Shown piece after piece: positions 55,097 through 64,000 of a DNA stretch of 64,000 nt. The stretch is from NCBI GenBank assembly GCA_903842345.1, contig CAIMLR010000008.1:62001-126000 (forward strand), in the 5' to 3' direction. The notes under the pieces were generated by a model. The model searched no databases and had not been told where the DNA came from. It worked only from the letters and a program-made list of their open reading frames with translations. The DNA is from an uncultured Myxococcales bacterium. Lineage in GTDB: Bacteria; Myxococcota_A; UBA9042. The position numbers and the translations under genes were made by a program. Numbering within the stretch: the first letter of the stretch is position 1; each line of letters opens with the position of its first letter.

Positions 55097-55483
55097 ATGA
55101 AGCGAGTCACTGGCATTGGCGGAATCTTCTTCAAAGCCAACGATGCCCCGTCCCTGCGGGCCTGGTACAAGCAGCATCTGGGAATCGATGTCCAATCCTG
55201 GGGCGGCACCGCGTTCCATTGGGCAGACGATGAGGGCAAGCCATTTGCCGGAACAACCGTGTGGTCCATTGGCGCGATGCAAAGCGACCAGTTTGCGCCC
55301 AGCACGGCGGGATTCATGGTGAACTACCGGGTCGACGATCTGCTCGGTCTGGTTCAGGTGTTGCGCGAGGAAGGCTGCAACGTGCTGGAGCAGATCGACG
55401 AATCCGAATACGGCAAATTCGCCTGGGTCATCGATCCGGAAGGCAACAAGGTCGAATTGTGGCAGCCGCCCGCCGGGCAATGA
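55097..55483 (+). CDS. VOC/glyoxalase-family protein
   Basis: 128 residues with the beta-alpha-beta-beta-beta layout of the vicinal oxygen chelate fold. IFFKANDAPSLRAWYKQHLGI opens the first half, FMVNYRVDDLLGLVQVLREE the second, and the closing strand is WVIDPEGNKVELWQPP with the metal-ligand Glu. Relatives include glyoxalase I-like and bleomycin-resistance-like proteins. The substrate is unknown. GGAGG at 55088-55092 fixes ATG 55097. It stands alone after the large lipoprotein gene, with about 120 bases between. Confidence 0.88.
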   Translation: MKRVTGIGGIFFKANDAPSLRAWYKQHLGIDVQSWGGTAFHWADDEGKPFAGTTVWSIGAMQSDQFAPSTAGFMVNYRVDDLLGLVQVLREEGCNVLEQIDESEYGKFAWVIDPEGNKVELWQPPAGQ

Positions 55484-55708
55484 AGCAGGCTGTTGGCCGC
55501 GGGAATGCCAGGACTTCGCACCAAGGCGCGGCTGTGGGTGGGCGCGCGCTCGTCGCCTGACCGAGCGCCACGCCTCCTCCGCGCGGGTTGCGTGCCCTCA
55601 AGCTCCCGGTTGGCACGGTGCGAATCGGCCAATTCGCGCGCCTGGGAAACAAGGCGCGCAATTCCGACTCGATGGTCGGCCACTGATCTCCAGCCTTGGC
55701 AGGCATGT

Positions 55709-57154
55709 TTAGTTGATCCGCGTGAATACAACCACTTCCGCCAGCGACACGCCTTCCGCGGACAAGATCGTCACCTCGGTCGCGCCGGGCTTGATCGTCG
55801 CGCGGACCTTGCTGTTTGTCGTGTTGTCGACGCCGACGATGTCCAGACCGCCGGACGTGGTTGCCGACATGTTCAGCAGCTCAATGCTGGGGCTCAGCGG
55901 GATGTCCGTCTGGACGAGGCCGTTGTGGCGGGCGAAGGTCGGGCCGTTGGCGCCTTTGCCAAACAGGTAGAAGACGCCGCCGCCGGCGCGAAAGGGCAAG
56001 CCGCTGACCGCGTTGGGATTCAGGATGCCGGTGAAGCCGACGATCTTGGGCGAGGTCTGCACCTGGCCGTCGACGAGCGCGCGTGCGAGGTGGAGACCGC
56101 TTTGGCCACCGCAGAACATGTAGTGGCCATCGGCGAGCGGAAAAAGGCCGGAGCAGTTCATGTCCGGCATGGAAATCGCGCTGTTGGTTTCCTGAAAGAC
56201 GCCGTCGACCTTCTTGAGCACGCGGATTATGCCGTCAAATGGCCAGCCGCCGCCGCCGCCGTTGACCGCGTAGAACGTGTCGGCGTTTGTGCCAGTGGGC
56301 GCGCCGGCGATCGCGTAGGCGTTGTGCGCCCCGGTCACCGTCACCGGTTCCGCGCCGTCAACGGGCCGAATCTCCATGAGCGCGCCGTCCTGCGCGCTGG
56401 CCGTTGAGTTGGCCTGGTACAGCAAGTCGCCGCTGGCGTTGACCACGAACCAGTTGGGATGCAGCTTGGCGTCGACGAGGCTCGCGCTGGGCTCACCCTT
56501 GGGACCGGCAACCAGCTTGTAGACGATGTTGCGGTTGAGGGAATCGGCCGAGAGGAGAAAGACCACGCTGCCGCTGCTGTTGGCGTGGACGGGATATTCC
56601 AGGTCTTCGCCGTTGGTGCCCGTGTGGCGGATGCCGATGCTGGCGCAGTACATCGCGCCGTCGGGGCGATGCACGGCGATGGTCTGGCAGTCCAGGAACT
56701 TGGTCTGGCCATCCGCCTGGGGTTGGGGCAACTGCCAGCCCGCGCTCATCAGCACCCACTGCGGCGTGGCATAGATGGCGCTGATGTCCGGCTGATTGGT
56801 CGTGCTGGTGGAGCCGTCGGACATCTCCGTCAACGCGACGGGGGACACGTCGCCGTTCAACATCAGCGCCACGAGGCCGCGACCTTCGAGCGTCGCCAGC
56901 AGCGTCGCACTGTCCCCGCCGCGCCAAAATGGCTGCCCGCCGCTCCCGGCGCCGACCACAGCGAAGGACGCGACTTGGGCCAGATCGATGCCGATGTTGG
57001 GGCGCAGCACCGCGTATTTCTGCGTCTGGCCGTTGCCGTCTGGATCGTTGCCAGTTCCGGAGTTGTTGGCGCTGCCGCACGCCACGAGCAGGGCGAGCGC
57101 GAGGAAAGCGCAGCGAGGCAACGTGCCGCGCCGTGTGGGTATCGAGGAATTCAT
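55709..57154 (-). CDS. Lipoprotein, beta-rich, function unknown
   Basis: 481 residues. Signal ends LALALLVAC, Cys about 22, and a Gly/Asn/Asp linker follows. The mature part has recurring strands such as VLMSAGWQLPQPQ, GRVFLLSADSLNR-like and DGHYMFCGGQSG segments, suggestive of a propeller or kelch-like fold, but no family is recognised. GGGAGG before ATG 57154 supports the start, and the longer frame upstream (to 57307) is Arg/Pro-rich junk. It is a single-gene unit between the VOC and GST genes. Confidence 0.7.
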   Translation of the reverse strand: MNSSIPTRRGTLPRCAFLALALLVACGSANNSGTGNDPDGNGQTQKYAVLRPNIGIDLAQVASFAVVGAGSGGQPFWRGGDSATLLATLEGRGLVALMLNGDVSPVALTEMSDGSTSTTNQPDISAIYATPQWVLMSAGWQLPQPQADGQTKFLDCQTIAVHRPDGAMYCASIGIRHTGTNGEDLEYPVHANSSGSVVFLLSADSLNRNIVYKLVAGPKGEPSASLVDAKLHPNWFVVNASGDLLYQANSTASAQDGALMEIRPVDGAEPVTVTGAHNAYAIAGAPTGTNADTFYAVNGGGGGWPFDGIIRVLKKVDGVFQETNSAISMPDMNCSGLFPLADGHYMFCGGQSGLHLARALVDGQVQTSPKIVGFTGILNPNAVSGLPFRAGGGVFYLFGKGANGPTFARHNGLVQTDIPLSPSIELLNMSATTSGGLDIVGVDNTTNSKVRATIKPGATEVTILSAEGVSLAEVVVFTRIN

Positions 57155-57343
57155 GCGACCTCCCGGCCCGCGACCTGCGAGCCGGCCGTCCCGGGGGCAG
57201 GACTCCGGCGCGAAGCGGGGAGGCGATGGTGCGGCTTTGGGCGGGCGAGTTGTCGCGGATTTGTCATCGGAGTGGCGGTGGCCCGCTGCGGGTGCGGCGC
57301 GGGCCAAGCGGCTTCGTGACCTGGAGCCGAGCGCAGGCGCCGC

Positions 57344-57946
57344 CTATTTCAGTGCGTCAAGATACCCGCGAACCGCAGGGTGCGCGGCCACCGCGGCGTG
57401 CAGCGCCAGCAGCTTGGGAAAGCGGTCAAATGTACTCGGCGACACGTGGTCGTAGGTGCCACTCAGGTACGACCGCAAGATGACGAAAAGCTTGATGTCC
57501 GCCATCGAGAGCGCATCGCCCGCCACGAATGGACCGGCAATCTGGTCGGAAACCGTCGTCGCCCACTGGCTGAGCCAACCGGCGGCAAAGGCTTCGCGGG
57601 CGGCCTTCTTCTCGTCCTCGGTCATGCCCTTGCCCTCGGGCAGCTTGGCGCGGAGATCTTCCACCGACTGCAGCAGCGCATCGGTCTGCGCCGCCTGCCA
57701 CGGATCCGCGGGATAGAGCCCGTGGCCGCGGCCGATGTAGCTCAAAATCGCGTTGCTCTGCGCGAGCTTGCGGCCATCCACGTTGAGGATCGGCAGCGCG
57801 CCAAAGGGCGTCGTTGGCTTGAGCGCCGCCCATTGCTCGCGCGAGAGGCGGATGTTCTCGAACGGCAGCCCGGCGACGGTCAATGCGAGGCGGCACTCCA
57901 GGCCGCGCGAACCGTCAAAATCGAAGTAGGTAAGGGAAATGGTCAT
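57344..57946 (-). CDS. Glutathione S-transferase
   Basis: 200 residues in the sigma/prostaglandin-synthase-like layout. The N-terminal thioredoxin fold has LTYFDFDGSRGLECRLALTV with the catalytic Tyr near position 7, TTPFGALPILNVDG, and QSNAILSYIGR; the helical C-terminal domain contains FVAGDALSMADIKLF. It conjugates or reduces electrophiles with glutathione in the cytoplasm. AGGAGA five bases before ATG 57946 gives the start. It is separate from the surrounding genes. Confidence 0.93.
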   Translation of the reverse strand: MTISLTYFDFDGSRGLECRLALTVAGLPFENIRLSREQWAALKPTTPFGALPILNVDGRKLAQSNAILSYIGRGHGLYPADPWQAAQTDALLQSVEDLRAKLPEGKGMTEDEKKAAREAFAAGWLSQWATTVSDQIAGPFVAGDALSMADIKLFVILRSYLSGTYDHVSPSTFDRFPKLLALHAAVAAHPAVRGYLDALK

Positions 57947-58079
57947 GGTGTCTCCTGTGGATGGGCGTAGTCGCGGGGATTTTCCGTCCGGGACGGTACG
58001 CGGGGCACGCCATCCGGTCAACGGCGTTCGCCCGCAACGTGCGCGATGCTTGGCATTTGTCGGCGCGGCGTCGCGCGAC

Positions 58080-58616
58080 CTACGGAAACACGAGCAGCGT
58101 CCCAGCGAGGGAATCCGGCGCCGGGAGCGTGCGCAGGTAGACGAGCGCGTCGGAGCGCAGGAACGGCGGGTGAAAGTAGGTGATGGGCGGCTTGTCCGCG
58201 GCCTTGCTCGTGACGACGAACGCGTAGGACAGGCCCAGCGCCGCCGCGAATGGCCCGAGCTTGCCGTCCGGTCCCAACGCCGCGGTGAACGCCGGCTTGG
58301 CGTCGCGGTGCTGGCCGTTCTCGTCCAGCGCCCAGATCCTGACGTTTGCGCCGTCCTCCGCGCCGTTCTCGCCCAGCGTCAGCGCCTTGGCGTGCAGCGT
58401 CACCGCGTCGTCGGGCAGGATGTCCGTCATCGTCGGCGCCGTGCCATCGCCAAAGAACTTCCACAGCGCGATGAAGGAAGGCGCGGACGTGGCCACCGAG
58501 TAGTGGTCAATGCCGGGCACTTTCTCATTGGTCGCGCCCGTGATTTCGCCCACACCCGCGACGAGACGGGCGAATGGACATGAACGTGACCTCTCCGGAC
58601 CGCGCGATGTTGGCAT
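58080..58616 (-). pseudogene. N-terminally truncated lipase-like gene
   Basis: 178 codons from ATG 58616 at most. GEITGATNEKVPGIDHYSVAT, APSFIALWKFFGDGTAP and the TYFHPPFLRSDALVYLRTLP tail match the end of lipase/esterase proteins that carry a C-terminal beta domain. The alpha/beta-hydrolase core with the serine nucleophile should precede it, but the upstream DNA is occupied by the symporter gene, 28 bases away. The only residue of the triad that could remain is the His of DHYSVATS. It is very likely a remnant. Confidence 0.65.
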
Positions 58617-58644
58617 GGCCGCTGCGCCGGCCCCAAGGTTGGAG

Positions 58645-60360
58645 TCAGGAACCGCCGGAGAGATGCGCTGGCCCGTTCGCGCGGCGGAACGTGTGCACAA
58701 GCAACGCCAATACGATGACGCCCATGCAGCCGATGACATTGTACCAGAGGAAGCCGATGTCGCTGGCGAAGAACAGCGCGATGACGCCGACTTGGGAAAT
58801 CACCGCGGGCCAGAAGACGCCGCTGCCGCTGATGCGTTTCAAGCCGAACGCGACGAGGAAGATGCCGAGGACGGTGCCGTAGAAGATCGAGCCGAGGATG
58901 TTGACGGCCTGGATGAGGTTATCGAGCAACGACGCGAAGCTGGCGAAGCCGACCGCGACGATGCCCCAGACGATGGTGGAAAGGCGCGAGGCGCGGAGGG
59001 TCTCGGCGTCGGTGGCTTGGGGGCGGAGGATGCGGCGGTAGAAGTCGACGGTGGTTGTGGAGCCGAGCGCATTGAGTTCGCTGGCGGTGGAGCTCATGGC
59101 CGCGGCGAGAATGACCGCGAGCAGGAGGCCAATGAGGCCGCTGGGCAGCCAATGGGTGACAAACGAGATGAAGATGTAATCCGTGTCCTTGGTTTCCGCC
59201 CCCGGCACGGCGCGCTTGGCCAGATCCTTGGCTTCCTTGCGCAAATCCAGCGCGTCGGTCTCCACAAGCCGCATCGCGGCCTTGGCGCGCGCCTGACCTT
59301 GCGCGTCGCCCGCGTGATCCGCGCTGAGGTACGCCTGCACGTGCGCCTGCTTCTGCGCCTGCACATCGCGCCAGCGCGCCTGCAAACGCGACCACGCCGG
59401 ACCTTCCGGGCTGTGCGCGACCTGCTCGGCCAGCGGCTGGTTGAACAGGATCGGCGCCGGCGTGAACTGGTAAAACACAAAGACGAGGACGCCGATGAAC
59501 AGAATCAGCGCCTGCATCGGGATCTTCAGCGCGCCATTGAAGAGGAGGCCGAGGCGACTTTCTGTAATCGACTTGCCGTTCAAATACCGGCCGACTTGGC
59601 TTTGATCCGTGCCAAAATACGACAGCGCAAGGAAGAAACCGCCGGTGAGGCCGGACCAGACGTTGTAGCGGTCGTTGAGCGCGAAGCCGAAATTGACTGG
59701 ATTCATGCGGCCATGGACGCCGGCGATGGCGACCGCGTTGGCGAACGTCACGTCCTTGGGCAGGCGCAGGACAATCACGATGGCCGCGACGACGATGCCG
59801 CCGAGCATCACAATCATCTGCTGCTTCTGGGTCTGGCTGACCGCGCGCGCACCACCGACGACGGTGTAAAACGTGATGAAAAGGCCCAGGCCGATGATGG
59901 TCGGCTGCAGCGGCCAGCCGAGGATTGCGGAGAGGATGATGGCGGGCGCGTAGATGGTGACGCCGGTCGCCAAGCCGCGCTGGATGAGGAACAAAGTGGC
60001 GGCGAGGAGGCGGGTTTTGAGGTCAAAACGCGTCTCGAGGTATTCGTAGGCGGTGAGCACGCGGAGGCGGTAATAAATCGGGATGAACCAGATGCTGATG
60101 ACGACCATGGCCAGCGGCAGGCCAAAGTAGAACTGCACAAAGCGCATGCCGTCTTCAAAGCCCTGGCCGGGGACGGAGAGGAACGTGATGGCGCTGGCTT
60201 GCGTGGCCATGACCGAGAGGCCGATGGTGCGCCAGTTCTCGACGTAGCCGCCGTGCAGGTATTCCGCGGTTGTGGAGCCGCCGCCGCGCGTGCGCCAAAG
60301 GCCGTAGCCGATGATGGCGAATGTGGTGGCGAGGAGGACGAGCCAGTCGAGGAGGGCCAA
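58645..60360 (-). CDS. Sodium:solute symporter (SSS family)
   Basis: 571 residues, about 13 membrane segments. The first helix is LLDWLVLLATTFAIIGYGLW. SSS signatures are GLSVMATQASAITFLSVPGQ and the GALSYFGTDQSQVGRYL-like sodium-binding region around 280. Between helices about 8 and 9 a charged, helical stretch of about 95 residues (about 340-430, AQKQAHVQAYLSADHAGD) is present; a similar insert occurs in the subgroup common in Bacteroidetes, so it is not unique. TTG 60360 is the start, with GGAG seven bases upstream. Substrate unknown (sugar or sialate types are likeliest). It is followed by the lipase remnant. Confidence 0.92.
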   Translation of the reverse strand: MALLDWLVLLATTFAIIGYGLWRTRGGGSTTAEYLHGGYVENWRTIGLSVMATQASAITFLSVPGQGFEDGMRFVQFYFGLPLAMVVISIWFIPIYYRLRVLTAYEYLETRFDLKTRLLAATLFLIQRGLATGVTIYAPAIILSAILGWPLQPTIIGLGLFITFYTVVGGARAVSQTQKQQMIVMLGGIVVAAIVIVLRLPKDVTFANAVAIAGVHGRMNPVNFGFALNDRYNVWSGLTGGFFLALSYFGTDQSQVGRYLNGKSITESRLGLLFNGALKIPMQALILFIGVLVFVFYQFTPAPILFNQPLAEQVAHSPEGPAWSRLQARWRDVQAQKQAHVQAYLSADHAGDAQGQARAKAAMRLVETDALDLRKEAKDLAKRAVPGAETKDTDYIFISFVTHWLPSGLIGLLLAVILAAAMSSTASELNALGSTTTVDFYRRILRPQATDAETLRASRLSTIVWGIVAVGFASFASLLDNLIQAVNILGSIFYGTVLGIFLVAFGLKRISGSGVFWPAVISQVGVIALFFASDIGFLWYNVIGCMGVIVLALLVHTFRRANGPAHLSGGS

Positions 60361-60694
60361 GGGAAAGCTCCAGGTGGGCAGGGGCCCGCCGAGAGTGTGT
60401 CGAGGAACGAGGCGGCGTCAAGGGCGAGCGCGGCAAAGTGCAATGGCGTTGGGGAGGTGCGGGTGCGTGGCAGGAAGTTTGCAGCGGATGCTTTGGGCAA
60501 CGGGCCGCGCGCGAACCGGACCGCGTCGCGTTCTGCCCGCTGCGCTGGTGGGCGGCGCACAAAGCCCCACCGGAATCTTCAGAAGCCACATCCAGCTGCC
60601 CCTGCTGGGGTGGCAAACTTCAAAATCGCCCACGCCCAGCGCCGATCCGCCCGTGGACCTCGGTCCGCACCGGACTTCGCGCCCGGACAACCGC
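60361..60694. other. Intergenic region, 334 bp
   Basis: The space between the end of ftsH and the start of the symporter gene, both on the minus strand. I see no gene, RNA or repeat. It should include the symporter promoter and perhaps the ftsH terminator, though no obvious hairpin with a T-run is seen. Confidence 0.4.
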
Positions 60695-62644
60695 TCAGGC
60701 AGCAGGGCTCGGCGGATGCGCTTGCTTGACCTTGCGGCGGCCCTCAGGTCGCTCCGCAATCGCGCGTTCAGGCGGCGCGCTCGCGTTGGCGTCGCACACG
60801 AGGCCGTCCAGCATCGCCCTATCCAACGTCTCGTGCTCTACAAGCGCGTCGGCGATGCGATGGAGCAGGGCGCGGTCGGCCTCCAGCAACGTCCGCGCGC
60901 GCGCTGTCGCCTCCGTCAGCAGCCGGCGAATCTCGCGATCCACAAGCTCCGCCGTCGCTTCCGACGCCTCGCCGTGGCTGGCAAACTCGTGGCCCAGCAG
61001 CAGCGCGGACGGCGCATCGGCGACCGTCATCGTCCCCAGCGCATCCGTCATGCCAAAGTGCGTCACGAGCCGCCGCGCCATCTCGGTCGCTTGGGCAAAA
61101 TCCTGCGCGCCGCCCGTGGTCACCTTGTCCGGCCCAAACACCAGCTCCTCGGCGACGCGCCCGCCTTCTGCCACCGCCAGCTGCGCCAGCAGGTACTCCC
61201 GGGTGTAGTTGTGCCGATCGACCTCCGGCACCGCGTACGTCAGCCCCAGCGCCTGGCCGCGCGGCACGATCGTCACCTTGTGCACCGGATCCAGACAGCC
61301 AATCCGCAGGTTCACCAGCGCATGTCCAGCCTCGTGATAGGCCGTCATCCGCCGCTCCGGTTCGGTCAGGACCAGGCTCCGCCGTTCCATCCCGAGCGTC
61401 ACCTTGTCCTTGGCATCCTCCAGATCCTGCTGGTCAACCTTCTGCTTCTCCCGGCGCGTGGCCAGCAGCGCGGCTTCATTGACGAGGTTGGCCAGATCCG
61501 CGCCCGAGAGCCCCGGACACCCGCGCGCCACCGCCGCGAGCTCCACGTCATGGGCCAGTGGCACTTTGCGCGCGTGCATCTGCAGGATCTGCTCACGGCC
61601 TTTGACATCCGGCAGGTCAATCACGATGCGGCGGTCAAAGCGCCCCGGTCGCAGCAGCGCCGGATCCAGCACGTCCGGCCGATTCGTCGCCGCGAGCAGG
61701 ATGATGCCTTCACTCGGGTTGAAGCCGTCCATCTCAACGAGCAGTTGATTCAGCGTCTGTTCGCGTTCCTCGTGTGCGCCGCCGACCGCCGCAATGCCGC
61801 GCGTCCGGCCGACCGCATCCAGCTCGTCAATGAAGATGATGCACGGCGCGTGGGCCTTGCCCTGGACGAACAGGTCGCGCACGCGCGCCGCACCAACGCC
61901 GACAAAGAGCTCGACAAAATCCGAGCCGGAGATCGTCAGGAACGGCCGCCCCGCTTCGCCCGCCGTCGCTCGCGCCAGCAGCGTCTTGCCCGTGCCCGGC
62001 GCGCCCACAAGCAGCACCCCTTTGGGCAGGTGCCCGCCCAGCCGCTGAAAGTGCTCCGGGTTCTTGAGGAACGCGACGATCTCCTGCAGCTCCGCTTTGG
62101 CCTCGGCAACGTCCGCGACGTCCGCAAACGTGATCTTCGGCGTCTCCGGCGTCACGCTTCCCGTCCGCGCCCGGCCAAACGCCAACGCCTGCGTGCCGCC
62201 CAGCCGGAGCTGGCGAAACGCGACGAGCCAGAACCCGACGATGAGCAGCCACGGCAGCACGGAGACGAGGAAGGTCGCCCAGAGAGAGCCGCTCTCGCCA
62301 CCCTCGATGCGGACGCCCTTGGCCCGCAGGCGCGCGACCAACGGCGCTGCGTCGGTGAACGGCAAGGTGACTGCAAAGGTGCGCATGACCTTGCCGTCAG
62401 CGGTGATGCCTTTGCGCAGCGAGCCGCGGAGCGCGCGCGACTCCGGCACGACGATGACGGACGCGACGTTGTCCCGCTCAAGCTCGGTTTCCAACTGCGA
62501 ATAGCCCATCGGCGGCGCCGCAGCGCGCATGAACCAGAACTGCGCGACAAGCAGCAGCGCAATGACCAGAAACAGCCACAAGCGGCGATGCCCTCGAGGG
62601 GGCGACTGGGGCGGCTGCGCCGTTGGCGGCGGATTCTCCGGCAT
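60695..62644 (-). CDS. ftsH: ATP-dependent zinc metalloprotease FtsH
   Basis: 649-residue inner-membrane AAA+ protease that degrades misfolded membrane proteins and short-lived regulators. Membrane helices lie at about 22-40 and 121-143 with a small periplasmic domain between. AAA motifs are Walker A GAPGTGKT (214-221), Walker [10 protein letters not shown] (269-277) and the SRH arginines in [19 protein letters not shown]. The zinc site is HEAGH (437-441), and the third ligand is expected in the [11 protein letters not shown] to TEMAR region. The tail after about 630 is basic. GGAGG eight bases before ATG 62644 gives the start. No tilS, hpt or folP neighbour is present, unlike many genomes. 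Confidence 0.97.
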   Translation of the reverse strand: MPENPPPTAQPPQSPPRGHRRLWLFLVIALLLVAQFWFMRAAAPPMGYSQLETELERDNVASVIVVPESRALRGSLRKGITADGKVMRTFAVTLPFTDAAPLVARLRAKGVRIEGGESGSLWATFLVSVLPWLLIVGFWLVAFRQLRLGGTQALAFGRARTGSVTPETPKITFADVADVAEAKAELQEIVAFLKNPEHFQRLGGHLPKGVLLVGAPGTGKTLLARATAGEAGRPFLTISGSDFVELFVGVGAARVRDLFVQGKAHAPCIIFIDELDAVGRTRGIAAVGGAHEEREQTLNQLLVEMDGFNPSEGIILLAATNRPDVLDPALLRPGRFDRRIVIDLPDVKGREQILQMHARKVPLAHDVELAAVARGCPGLSGADLANLVNEAALLATRREKQKVDQQDLEDAKDKVTLGMERRSLVLTEPERRMTAYHEAGHALVNLRIGCLDPVHKVTIVPRGQALGLTYAVPEVDRHNYTREYLLAQLAVAEGGRVAEELVFGPDKVTTGGAQDFAQATEMARRLVTHFGMTDALGTMTVADAPSALLLGHEFASHGEASEATAELVDREIRRLLTEATARARTLLEADRALLHRIADALVEHETLDRAMLDGLVCDANASAPPERAIAERPEGRRKVKQAHPPSPAA

Positions 62645-62951
62645 GGGATGGACCTCCAACTGCCGCCGCGTTTGGCCCACTGACGCAAACGCCACGGAGA
62701 TAGAGCATAGGACGGACGCAGGCGGGCGCTCGCCAGCGCCTGGGAAATCTGGCCGCGACGCCGCGTTGCGCGCTTGCGCCGAGCCTGAACGGTGCAGGCA
62801 ACCCACTTGCAGTCACGGCGCAGGCGGCCCAAACTGTCTCGCATTCCGGGGACATGCGCGTCCTTCGGCTCGGAGAACACGTGGTTGTGGTTCCGTCCCG
62901 CCTGCCGCTTTTTGCGCGCGCAACGGTCCCCGTGGCGCTGCGGGGCGCGCC
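62645..62951. other. Divergent intergenic region, ftsH and GMC oxidoreductase
   Basis: 307 bases without a gene or recognised motif. Both promoters should be here. No heat-shock-type or other operator can be recognised by eye. Confidence 0.4.
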
Positions 62952-64000
62952 GTGAAGCAGGACCGCGTTCACGCCATTCTCGCCGCCGTGGCCGATGCCG
63001 TCTTGCCGCCAGCCAACGCTGCGGCTGAAGATTTCCTGCCCGGCGCGGCCGAAGTCGCCATCGCGGGTCGCATCGTCGCGCTCGTCGGTCACTTGCCGCC
63101 GCTGCACCAACGGCTGTTGCGCGCGGCGCTTTGGCTGCTGGAGTATCTGCCCTGGCTCCAGGGCCAGCCGCGCTTTTCCGCGCTCGACCGGTCGCAGCGC
63201 GCGGCGTGGCTGCTGGCGCTCGAGACGTTTTCCCCGCTGACGGCGCGCGCGCTCCTGCCGTTCAAGATGCTGACGATGGGCGCGTATCTGGAGGCGCCGC
63301 AGATTGCCCAGCTGCTGGACATGGCCAACGGTCAGCAAGTCCCGCTCGCGGCGCCGCTGCCGCCCGTGAAGGTGCTGCCGGTGCAGCGTCCGGAGGACCT
63401 GCCGCAGCGCTTCGACGCGGAGTTTGACGTCGTGATTGTCGGTTCGGGCGCGGGCGCGGCACCGCTGGCAAGGACGCTCGCGCGGGCAGGGTGGTCGGTT
63501 GCGCTTGTGGAGGAAGGCGATGTCCACACGCGGGAAGAGTATGCCGCGCCGCCGTTGGACCGGATGCCGCTGCTGTACCGGGATGCGGGCGCGACCGTGA
63601 CGTTGGGCAAGCCGGTGGTGCTGCTGCCGGTTGGCCGGGCGGTCGGCGGAACGACGGTCGTCAATTCCGGCACGTGCCTGCGGACGCCCGATCGCGTGAT
63701 TGCGGGTTGGGAGACCGCGTTCGCCAGCGGCATGACGCCGGACGCGCTCGGTCGATACTACGCGGAGGTGGAACGGACGCTGGGGGTTGCGCCAGCGTCG
63801 TGGTCGGTGCTGGGCGGCAACGCCGCGACGATTCGCCGCGGTGTGGAAGTGCTGGGCCTCTCTGGCCGGCCCTTGCCGCGCAATGCCCCGGATTGTCATG
63901 GCGCCGGCCAATGCGCGGTGGGCTGCCCCAACGACGCAAAGCGCGGCGTTCACCTCAACTATTTGCCGCAAGCCGTTGACGCGGGCGCGACGATCTTCGC
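62952..64000 (+). CDS. GMC oxidoreductase, 5' part (runs off window)
   Basis: 349 codons visible, no stop, so the gene continues beyond 64000. GTG 62952 starts with a helical N-terminal domain of about 150 residues (RVHAILAAVADAVLPPANAA). The FAD Rossmann motif follows, VVIVGSGAGAAPLARTLARAG, with the acidic end LVEEGD. GRAVGGTTVVNSGTCLRTP is the GMC flavin-stabilising loop, and CHGAGQCAVGCPNDAKRG matches the Cys-rich loop of membrane-associated GMC enzymes. It probably oxidises an alcohol or polyol; the substrate is unknown. The helical prefix is typical of a bacterial GMC subgroup. No ribosome site is clear, so the start is moderately certain. Confidence 0.88.
   Translation, partial: MKQDRVHAILAAVADAVLPPANAAAEDFLPGAAEVAIAGRIVALVGHLPPLHQRLLRAALWLLEYLPWLQGQPRFSALDRSQRAAWLLALETFSPLTARALLPFKMLTMGAYLEAPQIAQLLDMANGQQVPLAAPLPPVKVLPVQRPEDLPQRFDAEFDVVIVGSGAGAAPLARTLARAGWSVALVEEGDVHTREEYAAPPLDRMPLLYRDAGATVTLGKPVVLLPVGRAVGGTTVVNSGTCLRTPDRVIAGWETAFASGMTPDALGRYYAEVERTLGVAPASWSVLGGNAATIRRGVEVLGLSGRPLPRNAPDCHGAGQCAVGCPNDAKRGVHLNYLPQAVDAGATIF

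Noticed and set aside
58510-60729. 739-codon plus-strand frame opposite the symporter
   Set aside because: Arg/Asp-rich shadow of a transporter with clear family signatures.

Overview
The window looks like chromosomal DNA of a myxobacterium-like organism (Myxococcota or a close deltaproteobacterial lineage). The grounds are a high G+C content, many Cys-rich lipoproteins with Asp/Ala- or Gly/Thr-rich linkers after the lipidated cysteine, a subtilase that ends in a MYXO-CTERM-type tail, and a palindrome close to the LexA box I recall for Myxococcus xanthus. No rRNA, tRNA, CRISPR array, phage or replication origin was seen. The assignment rests on protein style, not on a marker gene.

Layout. 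0.4-6.8 kb: aconitase (acnA), an intact IS5-family element sitting in the stop codons shared by acnA and a convergent small membrane-protein gene, then a small operon (DUF5522-type protein, MORN-repeat protein, glutamyl-Q tRNA(Asp) synthetase). 6.9-11.6 kb: a secreted amidohydrolase overlapping a five-heme cytochrome lipoprotein, and an acyl-CoA dehydrogenase with a pseudouridine synthase. 11.6-23.6 kb: secreted and surface proteins (subtilase, GH31 glycosidase lipoprotein, PL6-type lyase lipoprotein, a 1072-residue lipoprotein with ten six-Cys repeats), plus an Insig-like membrane protein and a PlsC-type acyltransferase. 23.6-28.7 kb: a patchy stretch with an FMN reductase, a di-heme peroxidase, a radical SAM enzyme and remnants of at least three genes (ester cyclase, LysR regulator, methyltransferase). 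28.7-33.9 kb: glycine/serine catabolism, with gcvP facing the two-subunit serine dehydratase. 34-38.5 kb: lipoproteins, including a cytochrome P460-like protein.

38.6-44.2 kb holds the most unusual gene. A complete branched-chain amino acid ABC operon (livJHMGF order) carries a LivG ATPase of 461 residues, against about 255 usually. The extra sequence lies in two insertions on either side of the Q-loop. Each is predicted to form a transmembrane hairpin, and the first encloses about 95 residues likely to face the periplasm. I know of no described LivG with this architecture.

44.2-57.2 kb: more lipoproteins, a membrane-anchored class III adenylate cyclase, a TPR-like protein, and a nine-copy 42-bp tandem repeat in the intergenic region before a Cys-rich lipoprotein. 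57.3-64 kb: a glutathione S-transferase, an N-terminally truncated lipase-like fragment, a sodium:solute symporter, FtsH, and a GMC oxidoreductase that runs off the end.

Taken together the window combines core metabolism (TCA cycle, serine/glycine breakdown, amino acid uptake, acyl-CoA oxidation) with an unusually dense set of envelope proteins, about 15 lipoproteins in some 50 genes. This fits a scavenging or predatory lifestyle, which is inference.
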